From Pseudomonas sp. PDM05 (GTDB lineage Bacteria; Pseudomonadota; Gammaproteobacteria; Pseudomonadales; Pseudomonadaceae), in the NCBI RefSeq assembly GCF_014851685.1, contig NZ_JACVAC010000009.1:1-64000 (forward strand): DNA of 64,000 nucleotides. The letters are read 5' to 3'. The notes under the pieces are model-generated. The model ran no database searches. It saw nothing but the letters and a program-made list of their open reading frames with translations, and had not been told where the DNA came from. Both the position numbers and the translations under genes were made by a program. The first letter of the stretch is position 1, and the number at the start of each line of letters is the position of its first letter. This document shows positions 43,237 to 53,900 of the stretch, piece after piece.

Positions 43237-46200
43237 GACTCAACCGGCTCCAGGCTTTGCGGCTCTTTGCGCCAGCGACGGCCAAGGCGGTCGAAATACA
43301 GGTAGATCACTGGCGTGGTGAACAGGGTCAATACCTGGCTCACCAACAAGCCGCCGACCATCACCAGGCCCAACGGCTGACGCAACTCTGCGCCGGAACC
43401 GGTGGCCAGCATCAACGGTACCGCGCCAAACAGGGCCGCCAGGGTGGTCATCAGGATCGGCCGGAAACGCAGCAACGCGGCCTGATAGATCGCGGTCTGC
43501 GGGTCCAGGCCTTGATTGCGCTCAGCGTCGAGGGCGAAGTCGATCATCATGATCGCGTTCTTCTTCACGATACCGATCAGCAAAATGATGCCGATGATCG
43601 CGATCATGCCCAGGTCATTGCCACTGAGCAGCAAAGCGAGCAAAGCGCCCACCGCCGCCGACGGCAAGGTGGAAAGAATGGTGATCGGGTGGATATAGCT
43701 CTCGTAGAGCACGCCAAGCACGATGTACATGGTCACCACCGCCGCCAGGATCAGCAGCAAGGTGCTCGACAGCGACGCCTCGAACGCCTGGGCCGCGCCC
43801 TGGAACTGGGTCTGCACGCCCACCGGCATGCCGATGTCCTTCTGCGTCTGGTTGATCAGTTCCACGCCTTTGCCCAGCGCGACGCCGGGGGCCAGGTTGA
43901 ACGACATCATCACCGCCGGGAACTGGCCGATATGGGCAATCGCCAACTGCGCCTGGCGCTGCTCGACCCGGGCCAGGCTGGACAGGCGCACCTGGCCGCC
44001 ATCGGTGGTCTTCACGTGGATCTGGTTCAGCGCGTCCGGGCCGAGGGTTTCGCCGGACTGGGCCTGCAACACCACGCGGTACTGGCTGGCCTGGGTGTAA
44101 ATGGTGGAAATCTGCCGCTGGCCGAAGGCGTCATACAGCGCGTCGGTGATGGTAGAGACCGTCACGCCCAGGCGCGACGCCGCATCGCGGTCGATCACCA
44201 GAAACACCTGCAAGCCTTTGTCCTGCAAGTCGCTGGCGACGTCAGTGAGTTCCGGCAACTGGCTCAAGGCATGCACCAGCTTGTCACTCCACAGCGCCAG
44301 CAAATCGGCGTCTGGCGACGACATGCTGAACTGGTACTGGGTACGGCTCACGCGGTCTTCGATGGTCAGGTCCTGCACCGGCTGCATGTACAGGCGGATG
44401 CCCACAAGCTTGTCGATTTGCGGTTGCAGGCGGGTGATCACCTCGGCCGCACTCAAGTCGCGCTGGCCGTGGGGCTTGAGGTTGATCAGCAGGCGACCGC
44501 TGTTGAGGGTCGCGTTGTCGCCATCCACGCCGATATAGGAAGACAGGCTTTGCACCGCCGGGTCGGCCAGGATGACCTTGGCCAACGCCTGCTGGCGCTG
44601 GCTCATGGCCGCAAAGGAAATCGACTGCGGCGCTTCGGAAATGCCCTGGATCACACCGGTGTCCTGCACCGGGAAAAAGCCCTTGGGCACCACCAGGTAC
44701 AGGAACACGGTCAGGCCCAGGGTGGCGATGGCCACCAGCAGGGTCAGCGGCTGGTGCTTGAGCACCCACTGCAACTTGCGGCCGTAGGCTTCGATCATCC
44801 AATCGATCCATGCGCCGCTGGCCTTGTAGAAGCGGCCCTGTTCCTCTTCCTTGGGTTCACGCTTGAGCAGGCGCGCGCACATCATCGGCGTCAGGGTCAG
44901 GGACACCACCAGGGAAATCAGGATCGCCACCGCCAGGGTGATGGCAAATTCGCGGAACAAGCGCCCCACTACGTCGGCCATGAACAGCAACGGGATCAAT
45001 ACCGCGATCAGCGACAGGGTCAGGGAGATCAGGGTGAAGCCAATCTGCTTGGCGCCCTTGAGTGCGGCCGCCAGCGGGGTCTCGCCCTCTTCGATATAGC
45101 GCGAGATGTTCTCCAACATCACGATGGCATCGTCCACCACAAACCCGGTGGCGATGGTCAGGGCCATCAACGTCAGGTTGTTGATGGAGAAACCGGCCAG
45201 GTACATCACCCCAAACGTGCCCACCAGCGACAGCGGCACGGCGATGGACGGGATGATCGTCGCGCTGAACCGACGCAGGAACAGGAAGGTCACCATTACC
45301 ACCAGGGCGATGGCGATGAGTAATTCGTGTTGTACGTCAGTGACCGAGGCGCGGATGGTCTGGGTGCGGTCGGTCAGCACGAGCACATCGAGGCCGGCCG
45401 GCAGGTTGTCGGTGATGCTTGGCAGCAGCGCCTTGATGCGGTCGACCACTTCAATCACGTTGGCGCCAGGTTGGCGCTGGATATTGAGCAGCACGGCCTG
45501 GTTTTCGTTGGCCCAGGCAGCGAGGCGTTCGTTTTCGGCGCCGTCGACGATCTGTGCGACGTCCTTCAGGCGCAACGGCGCGCCATTGTTGTACGCCAGG
45601 ATCAACTCGGCATATTGCTGGGGCGAGACCAACTGGTCGTTGGCGTCAAGCATCGACACGCGGGTCGGGCCGTCGAAGTTGCCCTTGGGCTGGTTGACGT
45701 TGGAGGCAGCGATCAGGGTGCGCACGTCCGACAGGTTCAAGCCGTTGGCCGCCAGGGCCTCGGGGTTGACCTTGATACGCACGGCCTGGCGCTGGCCGCC
45801 GGCAATACTGACCATGCCGACGCCACTGATCTGCGCGATTTTCTGCGCCATGCGGGTGTCGACCAGGTCGTTGAGCTTGGGCAGCAGCATGGTCTTGGAG
45901 GTGACGGCCAGGGTCAGCACCGGGGTATCCGCCGGGTTGACCTTGTTGTACACCGGCGGCGCGGGCAAGTCCTTGGGCAACAGGTTGGTAGCGGCGTTGA
46001 TCGCGGCCTGCACCTGTTGCTCGGCGACGTCCATGTTGACGTCGAGGTTGAAGCGCAGGGTCAGCACCGACGCACCACCGGAACTGGTGGACGCCATCTG
46101 CGTGAGGCCGGGCATCTGGCCGAACTGGCGCTCCAAAGGCGCGGTGACGGCACTGGTCATCACGTCCGGACTGGCGCCGGGGTACAGGGTCATCACGCGG

Positions 46201-46334
46201 ATGGTCGGGTAATCCACCTGGGGCAGCGCCGAAACCGGCAGCAGGCGATACGCGATGATGCCGGCCAACACAATGGCCAGCATGCTCAGCGTGGTGGCGA
46301 CCGGGCGAAGAATAAACAGCCGCGACAGGTTCAT
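43233..46334 (-). CDS. muxB: RND efflux pump inner-membrane subunit MuxB (MdtB-like)
   Basis: A 1033-residue RND transporter paralogous to MuxC, with 12 membrane helices. The proton-relay Asp pair is in FVVDDAIVMLENISRYIEEG, and the N-terminal segment RPVATTLSMLAIVLAGIIAY is typical of MdtB. It assembles with MuxC, probably 2:1, as in MdtBC. It overlaps muxA and muxC by 4 bases each, indicating tightly coupled translation. Confidence 0.93.
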   Translation of the reverse strand: MNLSRLFILRPVATTLSMLAIVLAGIIAYRLLPVSALPQVDYPTIRVMTLYPGASPDVMTSAVTAPLERQFGQMPGLTQMASTSSGGASVLTLRFNLDVNMDVAEQQVQAAINAATNLLPKDLPAPPVYNKVNPADTPVLTLAVTSKTMLLPKLNDLVDTRMAQKIAQISGVGMVSIAGGQRQAVRIKVNPEALAANGLNLSDVRTLIAASNVNQPKGNFDGPTRVSMLDANDQLVSPQQYAELILAYNNGAPLRLKDVAQIVDGAENERLAAWANENQAVLLNIQRQPGANVIEVVDRIKALLPSITDNLPAGLDVLVLTDRTQTIRASVTDVQHELLIAIALVVMVTFLFLRRFSATIIPSIAVPLSLVGTFGVMYLAGFSINNLTLMALTIATGFVVDDAIVMLENISRYIEEGETPLAAALKGAKQIGFTLISLTLSLIAVLIPLLFMADVVGRLFREFAITLAVAILISLVVSLTLTPMMCARLLKREPKEEEQGRFYKASGAWIDWMIEAYGRKLQWVLKHQPLTLLVAIATLGLTVFLYLVVPKGFFPVQDTGVIQGISEAPQSISFAAMSQRQQALAKVILADPAVQSLSSYIGVDGDNATLNSGRLLINLKPHGQRDLSAAEVITRLQPQIDKLVGIRLYMQPVQDLTIEDRVSRTQYQFSMSSPDADLLALWSDKLVHALSQLPELTDVASDLQDKGLQVFLVIDRDAASRLGVTVSTITDALYDAFGQRQISTIYTQASQYRVVLQAQSGETLGPDALNQIHVKTTDGGQVRLSSLARVEQRQAQLAIAHIGQFPAVMMSFNLAPGVALGKGVELINQTQKDIGMPVGVQTQFQGAAQAFEASLSSTLLLILAAVVTMYIVLGVLYESYIHPITILSTLPSAAVGALLALLLSGNDLGMIAIIGIILLIGIVKKNAIMMIDFALDAERNQGLDPQTAIYQAALLRFRPILMTTLAALFGAVPLMLATGSGAELRQPLGLVMVGGLLVSQVLTLFTTPVIYLYFDRLGRRWRKEPQSLEPVES

Positions 46335-47635
46335 GAACCGACCTTTTGCGCCTTGCCGGCGGTGGTGCCGGTCTCCCCTTTCGCCGCAGGCTTGCCTTGC
46401 AGGTGTTCGGTCGGGGTGGTCAACACTTCGCTGCTGTCGTTGACCACTTCGATTTCACTGCCGTCCTTCAAGCGGTCGGTGCCTTCCAGTACCACGCGGT
46501 CACCCGCCACCAGGCCTTGCTTGATCACGGTGTTGTCGCCATCGGTGTCACCGACCACCAGCGGCTGGATCTTGACCTTCTTGTCGCCATCGAGCTTGTA
46601 GACAAAGGTGCCGTTGTTGCCGAACTGGATCGCCGCGGACGGCGCCAGCACAACGTTGTGCAGGGTGTCGGCGAGCAAGTGCACATTGACGAACTGGTTG
46701 GGAAACAGCGCCTGGTCCTTGTTATCGAAACGGCCCTTGAACTTCAGGGTGCCGGTGGTGACGTCGATCTGGTTGTCGAGGCTTTGCAGCACGCCGACCG
46801 CCTGCTTCTTGACGTCGCCACGGTCCCAGGCTTCCACCGGCAGCTTGTTGCCGGCGTGATAGCGGGCGAGCACCGTGTCGAGGGTGTTTTCCGGCAGGGT
46901 GAAGGCCACGTTGATCGGCTGGGTCTGGGTGATCACCGCCAGCGACGTGGTGTCATTGGCCGCTACCAGGTTGCCCACATCGACCTGGCGCAGGCCGACA
47001 CGACCACCGATAGGCGCACGGATCTTGGTGAATTCAAGGTTGAGCTTGGCGTCGTCCACCGCGCCCTGGTTGGTCTTGACCGTGCCCTGGTATTGCAGGA
47101 CCAGCGCTTCAGCGGTGTCCAGGGTCTGCTTGGCGATACTGTCCTGGGCATACAGGCCGCGATAACGCTCCACATCCACCTGGGCGTTCTTCAACTGCGC
47201 CTGGTTTTGCAGCAGCGTGCCCTGGGCCTGGAGCAAGGCGTTCTGGTAGCTGCGCGGGTCGATCTCTGCCAGCAGGTCGCCGGCCTTGACCATCTGCCCT
47301 TCTTCAAAGGCGATCTTGATCAGCTCGCCGCCCACCCGGCTGCGCACATTGATGGTGTTGAGCGCCGTCACGGTCCCCAGCGCCTTGTAATACACCGGGA
47401 AATCACCGACTACCGCAGGCGCGACACGCACCGGGATCGGCCCCGTGGAACCACCAAAGCCCGGGCGCATCATCCCCGACTTGCCAGCACGCCCGGCCGG
47501 CGCCTGTGCGGCGGCGTCCTTGTGGCTGGCGGGCCAGAATTTCCAGCACAGGCCGGCGATGACCAGCAGCACGAGCAGGCCGAACAGCCAGCGGCGGGAC
47601 TTACGGGGGGAGGATTGCATGGATTGATCAACCAT
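46331..47635 (-). CDS. muxA: RND periplasmic adaptor MuxA (MdtA-like)
   Basis: A 434-residue membrane fusion protein. An N-terminal basic segment and one hydrophobic helix (LFGLLVLLVIAGLCWKFW) anchor it; no lipobox is seen. Lipoyl/barrel-sandwich half-motifs IAFEEGQMVKAGDLLAEID and IRAPIGGRVGLRQVDVGNLV flank an alpha hairpin. It is the first gene of muxABC-opmB, with about 230 bases upstream. No regulatory gene is adjacent; in related genomes the operon may answer to a distant two-component system. Confidence 0.93.
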   Translation of the reverse strand: MVDQSMQSSPRKSRRWLFGLLVLLVIAGLCWKFWPASHKDAAAQAPAGRAGKSGMMRPGFGGSTGPIPVRVAPAVVGDFPVYYKALGTVTALNTINVRSRVGGELIKIAFEEGQMVKAGDLLAEIDPRSYQNALLQAQGTLLQNQAQLKNAQVDVERYRGLYAQDSIAKQTLDTAEALVLQYQGTVKTNQGAVDDAKLNLEFTKIRAPIGGRVGLRQVDVGNLVAANDTTSLAVITQTQPINVAFTLPENTLDTVLARYHAGNKLPVEAWDRGDVKKQAVGVLQSLDNQIDVTTGTLKFKGRFDNKDQALFPNQFVNVHLLADTLHNVVLAPSAAIQFGNNGTFVYKLDGDKKVKIQPLVVGDTDGDNTVIKQGLVAGDRVVLEGTDRLKDGSEIEVVNDSSEVLTTPTEHLQGKPAAKGETGTTAGKAQKVGS

Positions 47636-47786
47636 TGGGCGCGAGAGCTTCTTCTTCGGGAGGCTGAAAGATAAGCACTGGAGCGCGTTTAGAGAAGCGC
47701 CTTTACCGGCTATTTACCTTGGGCTTACAACTTTTGACTTCTGACTTTAGTCCATCCGCTAATTCGGCTAAGCGGTTGACCCTTAA

Positions 47787-47815
47787 ATGAAAACGGCCTG
47801 GACTAGGCCAGGCCG
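47787..47815 (-). terminator. Intrinsic terminator of tpx
   Basis: CGGCCTGG (47794-47801) and CCAGGCCG (47808-47815) form an 8-bp stem with a 6-base loop. Read on the minus strand it is followed by TTTTCATTT. It lies 53 bases beyond the tpx stop codon. Confidence 0.85.
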
Positions 47816-47867
47816 CAATCATGTAGCACGCGTGTTACTGTCAAGCGACAGCAATGCGCCGAAACAG

Positions 47868-48368
47868 TTACTTCAATACAGCCAGGGCTGCATCGTAGTT
47901 TGGCTCTTGGCCGATTTCGGCGACCAGTTCGCTATGCAGCACGTTATCGTTTTCGTCCAGTACCACGACAGCGCGAGCGGTCAGGCCTTTCAGCGGGCCA
48001 TCAGCAATCGCGACACCGTAGCCAACGGCGAACGCCGCGTCACGGAAGTCCGACAGGTTCTTCACGTTTTCCAGGCCTTCGGAGCCGCAGAAGCGCGCCT
48101 GGGCGAACGGCAGGTCGGTGGAGATGCACAGGACAACGGCGTTGTTCAGCTCGTTGGCCTGGGCGTTGAACTTGCGCACCGAGGTCGCGCAGGTCGGGGT
48201 GTCGACGCTTGGGAAGATGTTCAGCACTTTGCGCTTGCCGGCAAAGGTCGCCAGGGTTGCATCCGACAGATCGCCGGCAGTCAGGGTGAAGTCGGGCGCC
48301 TGGGTGCCAACTTGCGGCAATTGGCCTTCAACCTGGACAGGGTTACCACGGAGGGTGACTTGAGCCAT
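47868..48368 (-). CDS. tpx: Thiol peroxidase (atypical 2-Cys peroxiredoxin)
   Basis: A 166-residue periplasm- or cytosol-side peroxidase that reduces hydroperoxides using thioredoxin. The peroxidatic Cys60 is in SVDTPTCATSVRKFN, and the resolving Cys94 in ARFCGSEG has exactly the spacing of the Tpx family. ATG 48368 has AAGGA upstream; the frame extends to 48425 without signal. It is monocistronic, with a strong terminator, and divergent from a glycosyltransferase gene. Confidence 0.96.
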   Translation of the reverse strand: MAQVTLRGNPVQVEGQLPQVGTQAPDFTLTAGDLSDATLATFAGKRKVLNIFPSVDTPTCATSVRKFNAQANELNNAVVLCISTDLPFAQARFCGSEGLENVKNLSDFRDAAFAVGYGVAIADGPLKGLTARAVVVLDENDNVLHSELVAEIGQEPNYDAALAVLK

Positions 48369-48524
48369 GAACGGAATCCTTATGCTATTTGGGTTAAACG
48401 AATTCGAGAGGCCGAAGTTAACCACAAAGCGCGGTGGCTACCTACCGCCAGACACAAATTCTCATCGGTGGGGTTGTGGTTTAATTGCGCGCTTTTCGCC
48501 TGCCCTTCAAGAGAGTCGTTGTTG

Positions 48525-49814
48525 ATGAATCAGCCCGCCACCAAAGTCCTGGTCATTGGTTATGTCTGGCCGGAGCCGCGCTCCTCGGCCGCTGGCGGAC
48601 ACATGATGCAAATATTGCAGAGTTTCCTTACGCAAGGCTGGGATATCACCTTCAGCAGCCCTGCCGCGCTTGGCGAACACAAGGCCGACCTGCAAATACT
48701 CGGCATCAGCGAATGCGCCATCGAACTCAATAACAGCAGCTTCGACGATTTTATCCGCGAACTGGCCCCGGACATCGTGCTGTTCGACCGTTTCATGATG
48801 GAGGAGCAATTCGGCTGGCGCGTTGAAAAACACTGCCCCGACGCCCTGCGCGTGCTGGAAACCAGCGACCTGCAAAGCCTGCGCGACGCGCGCCAGCAGC
48901 GCCTCAAGGACCACCTCAAGGCCCATCCCGACAGCGACGACTTCAGCGCCCTGTTCGCCCCGGCGCTGGAGGAAGAATTCCAGCTGATGGCCGACACCGA
49001 TATCGCCAAGCGCGAGATCGCAGCGATTTACCGCTGCGACATCAGCCTGATGATCTCCGACGCGGAAATCCGCCTGCTCACCGAACACTTCAAGGTGCCG
49101 GCGGCCCTGCTGCACTGGTGCCCGTTGATGCTTGACGCACCGACCGCGCCCTTCACCCCGTTTGAAGACCGCGCGCATTTCCTCAGCATCGGCAACTTCC
49201 GCCACGCGCCCAACTGGGACGCGGTGCTGTGGATGAAGAACAGCCTGTGGCCGCTGATCCGCCAGCAGCTGCCGGGCGCCCAACTGCACATCTACGGCGC
49301 CTACACGCCGCCCAAGGCCACCGCGCTGCACAACCCGGCGCAGGGTTTTCATGTAATGAACTGGGCCGAAGACGCGCTGCAAGTGATGGGCGCAGCACGC
49401 ATCTGCCTGGCGCCGCTGCGCTTTGGCGCGGGTATCAAGGGCAAGCTGGCGGATGCAATGCTCTGCGGCACGCCGAACATCACCACGCCGATTGGCGCCG
49501 AGGCCATGGGCGACAGGCAACCCTGGCCAGGCGTGATCGCCCACAGCGCACCTGCCCTGGCCGCTGCCGCCGTGGCGCTGTATCAGGACCGCGCACGTTG
49601 GACCGAGGCCCAGGAACAGGGGCGTCGATTGCTGGCAAGTCGCTACGACACCGCCCTCCACGCCCCGGCACTGGTGGCCTGCCTGGCGCAGTGCCGCAGC
49701 CGCCTCCAAGCCCATCGCCGCGACAACTTCACCGGCGGCATGCTGCGCCATCACGCCCATAAAAGTACCCAGTACATGTCCCAGTGGATCGAGGCGAAAA
49801 ACCGCACCGTATAA
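48525..49814 (+). CDS. Glycosyltransferase (GT-B fold, group 1-like)
   Basis: A 429-residue soluble protein. The N-terminal Rossmann half begins KVLVIGYVWPEPRSSAAGGH, whose glycine-rich acceptor loop is typical of GT-B enzymes. The C-terminal half has FLSIGNFRHAPNWDAV, LHIYGAY and APLRFGAGIKGKLADAMLCG, the nucleotide-sugar donor region of GT1/GT4 enzymes. The role is probably in surface polysaccharide or protein glycosylation; the acceptor is unknown. The frame is open upstream through tpx, but ATG 48525 fits the fold start. It precedes mtlR by 72 bases on the same strand, though its function looks unrelated to mannitol. Confidence 0.85.
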   Translation: MNQPATKVLVIGYVWPEPRSSAAGGHMMQILQSFLTQGWDITFSSPAALGEHKADLQILGISECAIELNNSSFDDFIRELAPDIVLFDRFMMEEQFGWRVEKHCPDALRVLETSDLQSLRDARQQRLKDHLKAHPDSDDFSALFAPALEEEFQLMADTDIAKREIAAIYRCDISLMISDAEIRLLTEHFKVPAALLHWCPLMLDAPTAPFTPFEDRAHFLSIGNFRHAPNWDAVLWMKNSLWPLIRQQLPGAQLHIYGAYTPPKATALHNPAQGFHVMNWAEDALQVMGAARICLAPLRFGAGIKGKLADAMLCGTPNITTPIGAEAMGDRQPWPGVIAHSAPALAAAAVALYQDRARWTEAQEQGRRLLASRYDTALHAPALVACLAQCRSRLQAHRRDNFTGGMLRHHAHKSTQYMSQWIEAKNRTV

Positions 49815-49866
49815 ACATCGGCGCTGGCAGGCTTACACGCATAGGGGCATTATTCGGGTCGCAACC

Positions 49867-49874
49867 AACAATAA
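49867..49874 (+). promoter_or_regulatory. Candidate Hfq/Crc target (AACAATAA) before mtlR
   Basis: AACAATAA fits the catabolite-activity motif AAnAAnAA and ends 12 bases before the mtlR ATG, overlapping the ribosome-binding region. The same octamer occurs ahead of mtlE and mtlY. Confidence 0.5.
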
Positions 49875-49886
49875 AGCGACGGCAGC

Positions 49887-50792
49887 ATGACCCGAGCAAC
49901 GCGCATCACCGACCCTTCCTACGAGCTGATGGACGATCACAACGGTCTGTCCATCATCTATCGTCAGCACGGCTTCCCCTGCCCGCTGGTGCGCTGGCAT
50001 TTCCACAAGGAATACGAGCTGCACCTGATCGTCGCCAGCTCCGGCAAGGTGTTTATCGGCGACTATATCGGCAATTTCTATCCGGAAAGCCTGTTCCTCA
50101 CCGGCCCCAACCTGCCCCACAACTGGATCAGCCAGGTTGAAGAAGACGAAGTGGTGCCCAAGCGTGACATGCTGGTGAACTTCACCGATGAATTGCTGGA
50201 AAACGGTAGCCAGATCTTCGCCGAGCTCAAGAGCCTGGCGCCGCTGCTGGAGCGTGCCCAATACGGCATCGAGTTCCGCTGCAAAAAGACCATCGCCCAG
50301 GCCATGGCCTTGATGCAGCGCATCGAGGATGCCCAGGGCATGGCACGGTTGGGGCACTTTTTTATCCTGCTGGAAGTGCTCAGTGCTTGTGAGGATTACC
50401 AGTTGCTGTCTGGCGTGACCACGCCGCAACTGGCTGACGAACACAGCATCGACCGCACCAACCGCGCGGTGGACTACATCTTTGCCCACTACGCGCGGGA
50501 GTTGCCGCTGGAGGAAGTGGCGGATTACCTGGGGATGAAACCCACGTATTTCTCGCGGGTGTTCAAACAGGCCACGGGCCGCACGTTTATCGAATTTGTC
50601 AATCGCCTGCGCATCAGCAAATCCTGCGAATTGCTGGCCGATGGCGATAAAGCCGTCACGGATGTGTGCTTTGAGTCGGGCTTCAACAACATCTCCAATT
50701 TCAACCGACGCTTCCAACAGCTCAAGGGCATGACGCCCTCCCACTACCGACGCCTGGCGGTGCAGCGGCTCACTGAGCAAAACCTGGCCTGA
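49887..50792 (+). CDS. mtlR: AraC-family activator of the mannitol operon
   Basis: A 301-residue regulator. The N-terminal cupin-like sugar-binding domain includes CPLVRWHFHKEYELHLI and GPNLPHNWIS. The C-terminal pair of helix-turn-helices covers about 200-292 (LPLEEVADYLGMKPTYFSRVFKQ and VTDVCFESGFNNISNFNRRF). Length and sequence fit MtlR of P. fluorescens, which activates mtlEFGKDYZ in response to mannitol, arabitol and glucitol. Here the operon begins 6.8 kb further on because a large unrelated gene intervenes, so MtlR must act across it at the mtlE promoter. Confidence 0.92.
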   Translation: MTRATRITDPSYELMDDHNGLSIIYRQHGFPCPLVRWHFHKEYELHLIVASSGKVFIGDYIGNFYPESLFLTGPNLPHNWISQVEEDEVVPKRDMLVNFTDELLENGSQIFAELKSLAPLLERAQYGIEFRCKKTIAQAMALMQRIEDAQGMARLGHFFILLEVLSACEDYQLLSGVTTPQLADEHSIDRTNRAVDYIFAHYARELPLEEVADYLGMKPTYFSRVFKQATGRTFIEFVNRLRISKSCELLADGDKAVTDVCFESGFNNISNFNRRFQQLKGMTPSHYRRLAVQRLTEQNLA

Positions 50793-50834
50793 AACCGCAA
50801 CGCCGCAGCCATAGCCTTTCGGGGGTACAAAAAA

Positions 50835-50863
50835 GGAACCCATACACGGCCCGCCGCCACGCA
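50835..50863 (+). promoter_or_regulatory. hrp box (HrpL-dependent promoter)
   Basis: GGAACC (50835-50840), 16-base spacer, CCACGCA (50857-50863). This is an exact match to GGAACC-N15/16-CCACNNA, about 69 bases before the ATG of the 2131-residue gene. Confidence 0.85.
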
Positions 50864-50931
50864 ATGAGGGAAGTTTCCAATACCGGTTTACGGGAAGTTC
50901 TTTCTCATATTCGCAGCTATCCAGGACCTCT

Positions 50932-53900
50932 ATGATCAGACTTTCGCAGTCCACTCCCGCAGTGACCACTCCGCATTTTGACACGCAGCGCCCACCCGTC
51001 GAGCGCGCAACCCCCTCTGTCACCTCCAGCGTCATCGGACTTTTCAATCGGCGCACCGAACAAGATCCAACATCCTCCACCCCGTCCGTTGACGCGCCGG
51101 CCAGCACGCGTCTACCTATTGAATACCTGCTCAGATTTGCCGTGGCAAAAGGGCAACCCAGCCTGGCCGAGCAGATCAAACAACGCGTAATGAGCACCCC
51201 TGACCCGCTGAGCGCTTCTGCGGTACGGGCCGACGTAGAGAAACTTCTTGACCAGCCAAGTGCGCTCAATCCGCAAAAAAGCTACGCCCAGTTGATTAAA
51301 GAAATACTGGGGGGCACAGCGCACAGTGCGCCGAACATTCGTCCTATTTCATCGCGCTCACGTCGAGACCTGCAAAACACGCCCCCCACCCAAGACTCAG
51401 GCAAAGCCTTGTTGCGCAAATTCGCCGACACCCTGGTTAACAAAAGTGATGGGGAGATGGCGATCAATACCGCCTACACCCTCATCAACGCATTGCTTAA
51501 CGCTGAACAACTTGCCTCAAAAAACCAGATGTATGTGGTGTCCGTCGAGCCCGACTCCACCTTTGGCATGGCCCTGGCCGAGCTGGATGATGCGCTGCGC
51601 TCGGAACCCTTCAAGTCGTTTGCCCAAACCCATGACATCGATATTGAATCTTTGGTGTTTGACCCCGCCGGGAGCATCTATATACAGCGGGAGGACGACG
51701 ACATCGACATCCGCCATTACGATGAAAACAGTTTTATAAAAGCCACATCAGCGGTGTTCAAAGCCGTCACAAAGCTGGCAGACCCAGGGGGTGAACGCTT
51801 CGGATTTCACGGGCGGGATCAGGCACTTCCCGAGCAGGTTGCCAACTTCTATGGCATGCAACTGCCCAGTGATTATTCCCGCGACTTCAACGGCGATACA
51901 TTGTTCAGGATTGGGCAGTTGATTCATGAAGGAACATTCCCTTCGCTGAGTAATTCCAATCCGCTCTACGAGAGCCAATTTGCCCCCGTCAAGCAACGTC
52001 AACGGGACGCCAAGCAACACATCGTCGATCTGCCAGCGCAACAACTGGATCAACCTCTCGCTCGCCATGCTCCATTGACAGCGGCCCAGACAGTGCAGGA
52101 CGCAGACAAGGCGCTCGCGTGGCAGTGCAGCAAGATGCTGCTAAAACAAGTGCCAGAACTGAAGGGTGGACGTGATAGAACACCGCCTATCCTCGATACA
52201 ATTCCAGAATATTCAACCTTCAATCAGGTCCGCCAACAGCTCCTGAATGCACTCACAGGCCCGGCTTTCAGCGATTTTGCGCAGAAGCATGGCATTGACC
52301 CCATGACTGCGCGCATCAACCCTAATGATGGAAGCCTGACTGCCAGCGTGAACCGGGTGGAAACCACCTTCACCGTCAACGATGTGTCGGAAGATTGGAG
52401 CAATGTCTGGAACGCGATAAAGGATGCGGTGCAACAGATGGCTGCGGGCTCCAATGCGGATGTGCATTACCCCACTGCGTCTAGCGCCACACTGGAAGAG
52501 GTGATGCGTTTCTACAACGAAGAAATGCCCGCTCGACCAGACACAAAACAACAAGAAGGGAACACCCCCCGACTCACGACGTTACTAAGCCACGGTTTGG
52601 AGCTGGTTCGAAAAAGCAGTTTCAAAGCACTGGTCGACCCATCATTGAACGATCCCAGGTCTGTTGCCGTACGCAAACACCAGGACACCGTAACGAAAAT
52701 GCTGGCCTCTGCGCCGCTGGCTCTCTCGCCGATTCAAAACCTGGCCGCCGCCATCACCGCCAACCGCCCTACGCCAGTGGAAACTGCAGATAACCGCGAA
52801 GCACTTTTGGCGCGCGCCGAAGTTGAACTCGCAACCACTGTTCATCGCGCAATGCTTGAGCTCAAAGCCAAGCCGGAGCAAGCCGCGTCAAAAATCATCC
52901 AACCGATACCGGCCAACAGCCTGTTCGGTGAATGGCAGGCCTACCTGAATAAAGCCCTGCAGGGCCGCGGTTTCCAGGAATGGGCACGTAATCAAGGGGT
53001 TGACCTCGCCACCCTGCGCTATGACCCCACCGACAACGCGCTGGTTGGCAAAGTGCAGGGAGTGGACCAGCGCTTCACTACCCGCGACTTCGCGAAACAG
53101 TATCCCGAACACTTTGATGTGCTCGAGCCCGTGCTGACCGCGGCAAAGGCATTCGCGAACAATACGCACCCTATCGCACTGTTTAACGCCGAATCCAGCG
53201 GCGCACCTTACCAATGGGTGGCCAACTTTTATAACCTCAGCGACCTTCCAGGCAGCCCGGAATTCGAACAACAGGTTGCGCTGATGGGCCGTACCCAACA
53301 GTTCCCCGACCACCCTGATGATCCACAAAGCGTAGTGGCCTTTGTGGGCCGGCAAAAAACCGCACTGGGTGATAGCAACAACCGGTATGGGCTGATCAAC
53401 GAACTGAAAAACTGGACGCCGGACAGCGGTTCCAAGGACTTTATGGTCGACCCGGACTCTTCTTACCCGCCTGACGGTACGACGTCGGTTGCAACCTTCA
53501 TCTCGCAAAACGACTGGTACCCAGTGCGTTCAAGGTCAGACGCTGACAATTTGCTGGCTGCCTTGCAGACGCCGATGCCACAGTCCCCACCCCTGGGCAA
53601 TCGCTGGGGGTTCCTGTCAACACAACTGCCGTTGAGTACCGAACAACGCAACGCACTGGTCAACGAGGTGAAAGAGGCGATAGGCCCCGACACCCTCCTC
53701 AACTACCTCGGCAACCAGGTGACCACACTCGACACCAACCCTGAACGCGCCTTGGAGCAACTGCTCACCAGCGGCAAGGCGCTTGATCTTGCCGAGCACC
53801 TGCAAACCCAGATGAAAGGCGCCTTGACCCCATCCAGCGCTAAACAATGGCTTTTGACCGCCTTGGTACTGGAGCTTGATCCAACGGCCGGCACTCAACA

